Positions 1 through 9,377 of a DNA stretch of 64,000 bases are shown here, piece by piece. A program made the position numbers and the translations under genes. This stretch comes from Stratiolaelaps scimitus (Eukaryota > Arthropoda > Arachnida > Mesostigmata > Laelapidae). Every line of letters begins with the position of its first letter. Positions within the stretch are counted from its first letter, which is position 1. The stretch is taken from contig JABWDB010000013.1 in NCBI GenBank assembly GCA_019614645.1, positions 7,597,861 to 7,661,860 of the forward strand, in the 5' to 3' direction. The notes below the pieces were generated by a model, which made no database searches, was not told the DNA's origin, and saw only the letters and a program-made list of their open reading frames with translations.

Positions 1-112
1 AGTGGGTTATGTATACATTGATAATTTAATATTTGTTTGCTACTGTTTTCTTTAATATACACAATTCTTTCTGTGTTTGTCTTTGTACAAAGTTCTCCTG
101 TTTTTTCTTGCT
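1..112 (-). repeat. Inverted fragment of the ALYREF 3' UTR
   Basis: The first ~112 bases are close to the reverse complement of 19700-19811, which lies just downstream of the ALYREF stop codon. The outer ~65 bases look identical; the inner part has scattered substitutions and small indels. No ALYREF coding sequence follows on the minus strand, so this is only a UTR fragment. It may continue left of the window. The two copies form an inverted repeat enclosing the housekeeping island and gene-family copy 1. Confidence 0.85.
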
Positions 113-1692
113 TCTACAGCAGTTCTTCCTCTGCTGCTTCTAACGACTGCTACAGCAGTCGTTACTACTTAGGTAGTCAAATCGCGAAAAACTGGCAAAT
201 TAACTATTAACTTTTTGATCGGCACTAGCCCTGTTAAATACGTTCAAAGCGTAGGGGTCGCCTCGTGGACAGGTGCACCGTAAATTTACTGAGACGAATT
301 ATCGACCTCCGCTAAATCACCGCATCAACAAACAGGGATTAGTGCAACCAGATACAACGAGCCAACTATGACTCGACAACTGGCAAATGGGTCCATTGTT
401 CGTGGGTGTCCAATAGCAGAACGGAAACAAACGTAAGCACGAATTCATCAACGGGCGTCTGTCAGAGCAAAGTTCCGTTAGATTATTTTCAGCATCGAGT
501 AACTCTAAGGGTACTCGGTTAGTTCGGCGTTATTTTACGTGATGTCTCCGTTTCTCAGGCGTTCACTAAATCACTTGAACTCAATATATTCGCTCTATCT
601 CTAACCAGGATCCTCCCCCATTTGCTGTTCTGCTATTTTTTTCCAGCAAGGCCGGCGTTCTCCAGACCCGTAGCAGTCTATGGGAGTAAAACAGCTGTGT
701 TCTTTTTTGCAACAAAATGTCGCCGTTATAGTAAACGTGAAGTAGAAGAGTAAAATATACAAACCCTTCAGGTTTAGGTCTCACGCTCGCTAAAATCAGC
801 CTTGCTGTTCAAATCACACATTCAGAGACTGTTTCGATTTACGCCATAGGGTTAAGAGTGACATAGCCAGTATGCATATCAGCCTGCAAAGACACCCCAT
901 TTCAATGACATTTCCCATGACAAAACGGAAATATCAAATCACTTCTAGGCAAGAAGAGGACCTGTGGTAGGTTATTATAAATCTAATAATACAGCTAACT
1001 GCGGTAAACAGAGAGGCCTTAGCCTAAACAGTGACGGGCAGCTAATCAAGAAGGCTCATGGTAAGTGAGACGTAACACCTGCTAGCAGGAATCACAGACA
1101 ACTTCAATATTAAAATGCTCTGAATTTTAATAGCTGTGAAAAACTTTACTAAATTGTAAACAACTTTCGCCGTGATTGTCCCACCTGACATTAGCGTCCT
1201 TTGGAATAAAGTTCGTTATAAAGCCAAACCTATTTCACTTAATAGAGAGCAAGCAATAGCCAAATTTACATAAAATGTTTTTGTGACATTTAATATTATT
1301 TAGTATCTTAAAATACAACAATACACAATACAATAATTGGTGACGCAGTTGACAACGGGGTGTCAGGCCAAGGCCGTCATGGTCGGCGTTGCCTCTACCA
1401 GAATTTCTACATACATTGAAAGACATCGCCAGCCATTGTAATTAGGCTATGAAAACGTTGTGTCAAGTTGCCATCCGACTAATATCAATGTTGTAACAGC
1501 CAATAGTGAAATCGTTCGTTCACGTAGTTATGTTTGTTTTTCAAATGAAAAACGCATAACGATTCATTACGGTTACTAGGACGCAATTGGCTGTCGTTAT
1601 AATACTGTCGTAGAATATAAGAATCAACAGTTGAAATAACGTAATTACTCAATCGATTCGAGACGATGAATGAATACAATCCTGCAGAAATA

Positions 1693-1848
1693 CAAACTAA
1701 ACTCTTGCTAAGTCGATTTGAGCTGGACTCCTGCCATCCACCGGGCTCGAGCTATTTCGGTTGTGCGATTGATCGAGTCGTATTAACGCTCCATTATTAG
1801 TTAGATTACGAAAACTCGCACGTGTTCGGAAAAATAGATCAGAAGTTC
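1693..1848 (+). repeat. Dispersed 155-bp repeat R, copy 1
   Basis: A ~155-base segment that recurs in direct orientation at 2685-2839 with a few substitutions. Both copies lie inside insertions absent from the otherwise collinear block at 22.7-30.5 kb, so the sequence looks mobile or transposon-derived. It has no coding potential or terminal repeats that I can see. Confidence 0.75.
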
Positions 1849-2130
1849 ACAATACGATCAACATGCAGCTTCTGAACCCAGTCTGAACTTTGTTCGGCTC
1901 TCCTTCGGTTTGTTTTGAGGGCATGTGTTTTATGTGGTCTATTGGTTTCATGTGGTATTGTAAGTCACTTTGGTTGAGAAACAAATCCATTTTCACTATC
2001 CTATATATTTTTTTCAGATTTAATCGTAATAAAAATAGATCACTCAAAAAATCAGCACGCGCAGAAGATGATGCAGTACCATAAAATCGCGTGCTCATTT
2101 TCTTCGAAAGTTGTGACGGCTTCAACACTT

Positions 2131-2397
2131 TTATTGGCTGTCTTGGATGTCTTTGTTTATTTGAGGTTGTCGGCAGAACCTTTCGTCAATTTCCGTGGGC
2201 GTTGTCTTTATCTCGGCATGCCTTTCAGCAATATGCTGATCGATATCTATCTCAGTGTTGTCTATTGCTGTCGGCTTGCACTCGATCTCTTGCCAGATCC
2301 TGTGTGCCTCATGCCGTTTTGGCCGTGTGCTAGGCCTGATGTCCCTTACTTTCTTTCTTTCTTGTTTCCGGTTAGTGCTAGTATCGTTGGTACCGGT
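2131..2397 (-). other. Open frame of 88 codons, unrecognised
   Basis: A minus-strand open frame rich in Glu, Asp, Lys, Arg and Gln, with fragments such as EAHRIWQEIEC and IDIDQHIAERHAEIK, ending in TAA at 2131. It has no start Met and no convincing splice sites. The homologous segment at 24304-24570 keeps the frame open with conservative changes (Ala to Val, Glu to Ala). The opposite strand is also open but reads as a very hydrophobic, Cys-rich translation. It may be an exon fragment or a decayed transposon ORF. Confidence 0.2.
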
Positions 2398-2559
2398 CTA
2401 CTATGGACACGGATTGTAAATGGCAAAATAAATAGGAAGATGGTCTATATTGCGATTGTAACAGGAAATTTGTCATAGGAGAGAATATCCAATTACTCGT
2501 AGCATCTATCAGAAATGATAATCTCGAAGTGGGCCACCGTGGGTGCCCAAATTGATTCC

Positions 2560-2561
<2 letters not shown>

Positions 2562-2596
<35 letters not shown>
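2562..2596. repeat. (TA)n microsatellite
   Basis: About 17 TA units, also present at the homologous position 24739-24778 in the second block. Confidence 0.9.
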
Positions 2597-2599
<3 letters not shown>

Positions 2600-2684
2600 T
2601 TTATAATTTAGTCTTATTGTTCAATGTGGTATTGCAAGTTTTCTCTTACAAGATACATATGTGGAAGGCTACACTTGACACTGG

Positions 2685-2839
2685 ACAAACTAAACTCTTG
2701 CTAAGTCGATTGGAGCTAGACTCCTGCCATCCACAGGGCTCGAGCTATTTCGGTTGTGCGATTGATCGAGTCGTATTAACGCTCCATTATTAATTAGATT
2801 ACGAAAACTCGGACGTGTTCGCAAAAATCGATCAGAAGC
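2685..2839 (+). repeat. Dispersed 155-bp repeat R, copy 2
   Basis: Second copy of the repeat at 1693-1848, same orientation. The paralogous site near 24865 lacks it, so it is an insertion (or a deletion there). Confidence 0.75.
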
Positions 2840-3734
2840 TGGGGTCAGCTGGAAAAAACAAAACGATGCTGCTGAAAGCATACCTAGCATATATTTTATG
2901 AATTATTATATAAAACATATGCATATGTTTTTTAATTTATTAGTATGGTTTCTATAGCGATGTGTCAAGTGTAGCCTTTCACACATGTATGCATGTCGGA
3001 CATTTCATCTTTTTAATTCCGAAATGCCCTTCATTTATTCAAATACCTTTGACAACATAGGGATATCGGATAGATGTATTTTTTTCTATGAAGACTTGAG
3101 TGGTTCCTGCGTCGAAATCGGCGCCTAGTCCGAACTCTTCTCGGTAGACAATAGGTTATGTCCATTCCAATGATATTGTTCATACCGAATTTCCTGGTTC
3201 AACGGGGTCAATTTTATCGATTCTTCTTATTCGTTGCGATGGGCATTTGGTGCCTGCCTTGCGCGTGTAGAACATCATTCTGGCTCTGAAATGACCCCAT
3301 TATAATTATCATTAATTGCTTGATCTAGAGCATGTGAAGAATCCATATGTGAGCAATCTGTGCGCAACAGAGTCGCAAGTGATACTGTAACTTTGTGCGA
3401 ACACAACACACAATGAATGCAAGGCGGAAATGTCTGTTGGCTGAATACAAAAAGCAGCTCGACTGGACACGAACTCACAGCAGAAAGACCTGATTGGATG
3501 ACACCCTAAAAGCTGAATTTCTACACGGGTACGATTATCAAATGTCTTTGCAGAAGGTATTATAAGACATGTGTCTCTCTCGAGCACGCGGGAGAGATAC
3601 AATCTTTGAGAACGCAAATTGTACGCCATTATCGAATAATGACGTATTCGACGTTTGAAGTTTTTTCACATTTCAAATATCTGATAAAGTCAGGTCCAAC
3701 GAAATCCGTCACTCCACATGGCTGCGGACGGAAG

Positions 3735-4009
3735 TTTTTTTCTTTTTTTTTTTCGAGCTGACCCTCAGCTGTTCCCCTATCTGACAGGCCTCAGCTCTTA
3801 ACCTTTTAGGTATTACTATGAGGACCTGTCGGGGCCACCTTTGCTTATTCTCTGCCTTACTCGTACCTGACAAGAATCCTCAGATAAAGAAAGATGATAA
3901 AGAACTCCAAAGATTCTCCAAAGCGTCTGACAGGATTTGAACCCAACACACACGTGTCCCTCCGGTCTAGTAGTCGAAGACGCCAACCACTAGACAACCA
4001 TCCAGGGGA
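3735..4009 (-). mobile_element. tRNA-derived SINE, full length
   Basis: On the minus strand the element starts near 4009 with a tRNA-like head: an A-box-like GGTTGTCTAGTGGTTGG and a B box GGTTCAAATCC. It ends at the left in an A-rich tail, seen as poly-T at 3735-3753 on the plus strand. It is flanked by near-identical 13-base target-site duplications (ctgcggacggaag at 3722-3734, ctgcggacgaaag at 4010-4022). The homologous site in block 3 (about 43670) is empty, confirming insertion. The same insertion is present at 25732-26006. Confidence 0.8.
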
Positions 4010-4140
4010 CTGCGGACGAAAGTTATGACGATTGAATTCCGCTCATTTAATTGCATCAACGGCCACCATTCCTTCGACGAAGATTATCTAGACATGATTA
4101 CGCTATATGACCGTCCTAACTAATATTATATGCATAGTAA

Positions 4141-4236
4141 CGTTCCTCATAGTAATACCTAAAAAAGGTTAGGAGCCGAGGCCTGTCAGATAGAAGGGGA
4201 ACAGCAGCTGAGGGTCAGCTCGAAAAAAAAAAAAAG
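4141..4236 (+). mobile_element. 5'-truncated SINE, opposite orientation
   Basis: The last ~80 bases of the SINE family at 3735-4009, in plus orientation, ending in 13 or more A residues. It is bounded by an 11-base target duplication atgcatagtaa (4130-4140 and 4237-4247). Together with the neighbouring SINE it mimics a terminal-inverted-repeat element. Confidence 0.8.
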
Positions 4237-6484
4237 ATGCATAGTAATGTGTTGCCTTAAGGTGTATGCCAAGACAATTCCCCGACGATGACTGCCGAAC
4301 AATTAAGTGTTCACAATAAATGCTCTAGCAACGCTTACACAACAGCCGACTGACATTTAAGTGGGGATCCTTCCCAGGCACCAATCGACGAGTTCCCCTG
4401 CTGCTTTGGTAATTTCTAACACATCGACCTGTCCCAGGGGAAAGGGAAAGTCGCTCGATCGGCGTTCAAGTTGGCGACGCATAGCAGCTCGAAGAACGAA
4501 ATAAATCAAAGCCTTGTTGGAGCTATTGATCAATTTCGTTTCCTCCGCGCTTGGCATGGGAAGAAATGCGAAAAACGCCAAAAAAAGACGAAGTCTGCAA
4601 TAATGGCAATGTCATTAATTGGCTTTCCTAATTTAAATGGAAGAAATAACTTCAGAGGTGAGCAAACGAGCCTAGAACGAAACGCAATGAACTAGTCGCT
4701 GCTTTATCTCGAATATCGATCAGTCCCGTTAAGAGAAAAGGAGAAATTGAATAGAAGAAACGTAAGTCCTTCTTTCTGGTCTTGATTCTAAACAAAACTG
4801 GGGTCATATTTCTAAACGATAAGGCAATACCGTAAAGCTCTAGGTAGCAGGGACTTGATACAAAGCAGGAGACGTCGACTATGAAATTTAAATGAAACAT
4901 GGCATGAACGTCTTATAATTTTTCCTCTCGAGACTTCTTTCGAGTGCCTTACCACAACTTAGAATAATGCTTGGAAAGCTAAATCAACTATCTCAATAAT
5001 CAACGATTTCAATACAAGCCAACGTTCACTTTACCTAGTTCACTTGCTGCGAATTTAATGTGTCGCCTCTTCAACGCGCAATGTGCAGTGTTCACTTACT
5101 CGCAATCGATGGTTGGAAGGTGGTTCTCCTCGTTACAGATTGCCTTTTGAACTGATACAGCATTAGCCAGTATTAAGGCAAAGACACTCAGTCGTTTGGG
5201 CTGAGCTGATTGCTGACCCTCCCATCCAAGTGCAGGAGAGAGTGCCACTGGAATAATTGAGTGGCTCCTATCAATAGACCTGTAATCTTCGTCAACGCGA
5301 CAAACAAGGCCGCTCCACTTGAATGTTACATTATCGAGTTTATGCTTCGCAACTACATCCGCGGCTTGCGAGGTAAGGTTGGTCACGAAGGAGGGCGAAT
5401 ATATGAAGCTGACGGACTTCGTTGAGAGGTCAGTCGACCCTTGGAGACGAGCCATTGACTTGGACCACGTGTCCTTGACAGCGATATTACTGAATAGTAG
5501 GGCATTCGAAAGTGAACAGAGCGTTGCCAGGTAACACGTCCAAATCTGCGCCATATGTAGCCCAAGTTTGCTGCTAATGTTCGGGCATTCGTCCAACGTA
5601 GAGCAGTGACCGTAGAAGGCCAATACGGCTACTCGTATATACTCATATTCGTAAATAGGCTTATAAATACCTTGATTAATTTCGGGCATGACCACCTTTA
5701 AGTCATCCCTGATACCTGTGTTATTTGGAAACAACGAGTGTATTATCTTTTTTGCCTGATCAACTTTGAGTATCGCTTCTAAGTAGGAGGTCGATAACTT
5801 AAGGTCTTCTTCAATTATAATACTAGGTTTTCCGTGCGCAACATCGCGTAAGCGAGCATCTGCGGATAGAGCAGCTTGGATAGACTTGGAAACTCCTTTA
5901 CATTCCTTTGTATCATTTTTTTCCGCTTCTCAAGATGTCGAATAATGAACGGGTAGCCTATTTCACTTTGGTCCAGCAGGGTAGCATCAGTTTCGCCATG
6001 GCGCCATCACAGTTCGCTGAAATCAAAATCAATGACTGGTATTGGCTTTGGGAAAAACCTTCCTTCCTGGGACAATATTAATAGGAGATCTCGCATTAGC
6101 GAATCAGACCATATAAAGCTTCGACCATATTAATGGATTGTCCGATACTTTCATTGGTCCAACCGTGCCGACAAGGTTCTATTGATGAAAGCATCCGAAA
6201 AGAATTCACTTCTACCCAAAGATAGCAACAACAAACTGCTTAAGTCATATTTATTGCCTAACACTGACTCTAAATGTTCTACCGTCACTTATATATTGCA
6301 ACCTTTCATTCAAGCGATAAGACTGTTACTGTAATACTATGCTAAAATCGAGAAAAAAATGGCAGCAATCAAGAACTGGCGTTCACTGCACAACGAGCAA
6401 TGAGTCTTTAGCAGGGCTCCATTTTAGCTCTAGTAAAGAATAAGCGGGAAATAAAATATTAATATTATATTGCAGAAAAATATT

Positions 6485-6572
6485 GCTCCGCCCGCGTGCA
6501 TGACGTTGTGGGTAAGGGAGGCAGTATTAAAGAGAGCTTTGTGGTGTCGGAGGTTCAAACCTGAGTGGAGCC
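6485..6572 (+). repeat. tRNA-like SINE head
   Basis: An 88-base segment with a possible 7-bp acceptor stem (gctccgc with gtggagc), an A-box-like stretch (clearer in the second copy at 28518-28605 as TGGCGTTGTG) and a B box GGTTCAAACCT. The T arm pairs poorly, and related A-box segments recur at about 40115 and 55106, so this is a tRNA-derived repeat and not a working tRNA. Confidence 0.5.
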
Positions 6573-6788
6573 ATATTTACTTTTATGGATAGTATCTCCG
6601 CAATAAGACTTGAACACGTAGTAGTAGTAGTAGCAACTAGTGTGGTCTGCGGCACAGCTGCCACTGCGCAGAAAGCAAGGCACCATACACCCCCTCTGTG
6701 CGTCATGAATACTGCGCGTTTATATACACGGAGCTTTCTACAGACATCCTAGTGACCAAGTAGTCGTTTAAAGGCGGACAGATCCCAG

Positions 6789-6851
6789 CTTCCCTTCTCT
6801 CTCATCCTAGATTTCCTGTCTAGGAAATCTGGGATGAGAGAGAAGGGAAGC
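6789..6851. repeat. Long hairpin (inverted repeat)
   Basis: Two arms of about 29 bases (6789-6817 and 6822-6851) separated by four bases, nearly perfectly complementary. The right arm runs into sequence resembling the 3' end of the SINE at 4141-4236 (cagctgagagtcagct). The hairpin persists at about 28800-28860. Confidence 0.8.
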
Positions 6852-7122
6852 AGCTGAGAGTCAGCTAACCTCATGTGTTGTGCTCGTGGTTGGCCTTGTA
6901 CACGTATCACCGCCCTTAGTGAAAGAATACGCTAAGCGATACCAGGAAGGGCGGTGCTGTTGAACATCGTCCACGGTTCCACAAGGGGCGGCGGGCATGG
7001 TGTTGACATGCATTGGCAGGCCAACACCCCCCTTTTCCTCAATTTTTCGTCTTCTCATTGGCTTCAAGGGATTGTTTCTAGGCATGCATATTGCTTTGCA
7101 AATCTTCACTCAACCTCTGGAG

Positions 7123-7193
7123 GTAGCCGACTGGAAGCTATATGTATCTTCCAGTCGGCTACGTCTATTATATATATATATATATATATATAA
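7123..7193. repeat. Hairpin followed by (TA)n
   Basis: A 15-bp perfect inverted repeat (gtagccgactggaag at 7123-7137, cttccagtcggctac at 7148-7162) followed by a (TA)n tract to 7193. The right arm and the TA tract persist at about 29165-29212, where the left arm is rearranged. Confidence 0.75.
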
Positions 7194-8429
7194 TACGGGA
7201 AGATTGCCAGGGACACCCAACTGGTTCCACGGGAATGCTGACGAAAACGTCATAATCAGAATCACCCTCCAAGGAGCGACCTGGGCAAGGCCTAAGCAGC
7301 TGTATATCTTTAAATCCAAAAAAAAAGTTCGCACTCGCAAATTTTGACAACTAAAGAATGCCGAAATAAGTCCCGAGATGCCGCCAGGTGGCCACGGGGA
7401 ATATCAACGCACTCTACCTCAATAGGATATGTGCATAATGAGTTGCAATTTAGCACTTGTGAAAAAGCTCAAAGGGGCTCGCAATTCTTCGGTAGGATAC
7501 GTAGAGTATCGCATCAACGATTGACCCAGACTATGCAACCCGTGATAGACAATCTAGGACATTACTTAACGTTGTACTCGAAGTTCATCCAAGAAACTGC
7601 ACAGAACGAATAGGAGTTCAGTTATTGGTAAGTGGAGAGCAAGTAAGTGAAGCTTGAACCGGCACAATACAGTATGACTATTTGAAGAAAAAAGCTGTCA
7701 TTGGTAGCCGACACGGAGAAAGCTTTCCGCAGCACTCCTTCACTGGTGCGTACATGAATTCTGCGCACTAAACAATTCTGGTGACTGAAACCGGTATTCA
7801 AATTTACTATGTCAAATATCCAAGCAGAGGCGGCTTACACGTGCAAATTTAATTCTTGTGTAGATTGCTTTGGAGCTACTGCTTACCTTGTCTTAGGACA
7901 CAGTATCCCTTAAAGAACAAAGGTTTTCCTTTTTGGCCCTTGGGCGCAAAGCATTTCTTTGAGCAGAAGACGCTTCCTTTCTTTACGTAGCCCGCAAGGC
8001 ATGGATAAAAAGTCATCAAACCTGTGCAATGTTGATTTTTTGTGCACTCCTCCTCTTCATGTGGTTCCAGATGAACGAATCCTTCCGATTTGACACCACC
8101 TGTTAAATTGGGGTAACGTTAGGTTTAACTAGACAATATTACTATTTAGTTTTGAATATTATTTATTTAAAAAGTAAAAGACAAGATTACAAACAAAAAT
8201 TCTAGAGAACTCTGCACGCGTCCGACTGGCAGAACCAGCTTCGGCAAGCCATAAGAAGGACGAGACGGCCCAAGTCTAGAAAGAGATGTTCTTAAAGCGC
8301 TAGGTAGCCACAATTGTAATCTCCAACTGCCACACTGCTGGATGTTTTCTATGAATCACGAACTCGGTAGTAATAAAGGTCTGCATGATGTTGACAAATC
8401 TGTCATTCACGGTGGGATTTACAAACTGG

Positions 8430-9047
8430 CTACTTGAGAACAATACTTGAATACACGACATCTTTACCCAACTGGGTGCCCATGTATACCCCATGTAGTC
8501 CGTAACAGGAGTTAGAAATTTTCAAGAAACATTCATCGGATTGATACAACGATTGAATCTAACCTACAATGATTAGTTCGTGGTTCTTTACAAATTCCTT
8601 CACTGCTCGGTTATCCAGTTTGATTTTATTATGGAGACCCGTCTCGCTGATTTGTTAAATTCATAGTGACAGAGGGCGAGAGATAGAGAGAGACGTGCCC
8701 GCAGATTATTTCTATAGCTAAGTTTCTGTAATTTGATGCAAACTCTCGACGAGGCAACGCGGCCGGCAAAGGTCTATTAAAGGAACGGCAGCACAGTATA
8801 TGCTTGTGTGCTGTGTCTATTCGCATCAGCAGCTTAAATATATCGCTGCTAACCTATCGCTTACTGTGTGATTTCATTGTGAATATGGTGTCCGGACATT
8901 CGGTGCAAGCAGGAAGAGCCAAACGTTGCTTGAGTTGGTTCCCAGTAGATCAAATAGTCTGTTGCAACGATATTTTTACCTGCAATGAAGACTTAGCCAG
9001 TCTCCACCGAGTTTTGATGACTGCTATTTTCCGAACATCATTTCCAG
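8430..9047. other. Junction of duplication block and housekeeping island
   Basis: From about 8421 to 8500 the sequence matches 63105-63175 near copy 4, then homology to the array ends. The rest is the presumed 5' region of ClpP. No TATA box or confident first exon was found. An ATG at 8891 starts a short open stretch that could be a ClpP first exon, but its donor (GTGCAA) is weak. Confidence 0.4.
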
Positions 9048-9321
9048 GCAACATGCTTGCGTTCAGCCGTGGGCGCTCGGAAAAATCTATTACACACAAG
9101 CTGTCGCCTTAATTTGCCCATGGTGCCGATTGTCATCGAGCAGACCGGACGCGGTGAGAGGGCGTATGATATCTACTCGCGACTACTGAAGGAGCGGATT
9201 ATCTGCTTAATGGGACCGGTAATTAAACGTATTTACGAGTGTTGAACACGATACGCCGAAGCATCAGATCCCGTCGACCCGATTCTAATCACTCGACCGA
9301 CGAATTAATGTGTCGAAATTA

Positions 9322-9377
<56 letters not shown>

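Larger units (their letters stand above)
4357..8099 (-). pseudogene. Type II membrane Kazal/Cys-rich family, copy 1 (5'-truncated, broken)
   Basis: Three exons are recognisable. Exon 4 (8099-7887) encodes the 6-Cys module, Cys spacing C-x5-C-x8-C-x11-C-x3-C-x16-C, between an AG acceptor and a GTAAGC donor. Exon 5 (6016-5100) encodes the large C-terminal domain. Exon 6 (4594-4357) ends in TAA. Exon 5 is disrupted relative to copies 3 and 4: two extra bases near 5977 and an 8-base difference with an in-frame TAA near 5820. The downstream 212 codons remain open and match copy 2 residue for residue. Exons 3, 2 and 1 (Kazal, 11-Cys, membrane anchor) are missing; homology to the array stops near 8500 and ClpP begins at about 9.0 kb. 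This looks like a dead end-copy. A shortened product from the intact part of exon 5 cannot be excluded. Confidence 0.7.
184..8420. repeat. Segmental duplication block, copy 1
   Basis: This block is collinear with 22694-30480. It contains the 3' half of gene-family copy 1 and about 4 kb of downstream non-coding DNA. Differences from the second copy are point changes, a 43-base indel near the left end, and two insertions found only here (about 1483-1894 and 2665-2860). The part from about 3570 rightward is also homologous to 43515-46495 and 58530-63110. Between about 184 and 2130, and between 2850 and 3735, I see no supported gene. Confidence 0.9.

Noticed and set aside
2068..2478. 136-codon plus-strand hydrophobic frame (201 codons in the second copy)
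   Set aside because: Composition is that of a shadow frame opposite an acidic/basic frame; no start context or homology.
3312..3629. 105-codon minus-strand frame identical in blocks 1 and 2
   Set aside because: Translation has no recognisable domain, the frame is not preserved in blocks 3 and 4, and identity follows from recent duplication of the DNA.
3754..4222. MITE with 70-bp terminal inverted repeats
   Set aside because: Separate target-site duplications and A-tails show two independent SINE insertions in opposite orientation.
4652..4900. 82-codon minus-strand frame kept in all copies between exons 5 and 6 (contains DVSCFVSSPCYLELY)
   Set aside because: It lies in intron 5; no good donor follows, and exons 5 and 6 join directly in phase without it. 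Conservation is explained by recent duplication.
6485..6572. Possible functional tRNA gene
   Set aside because: Acceptor stem can pair but the T arm does not, and similar segments are dispersed; treated as a SINE head.
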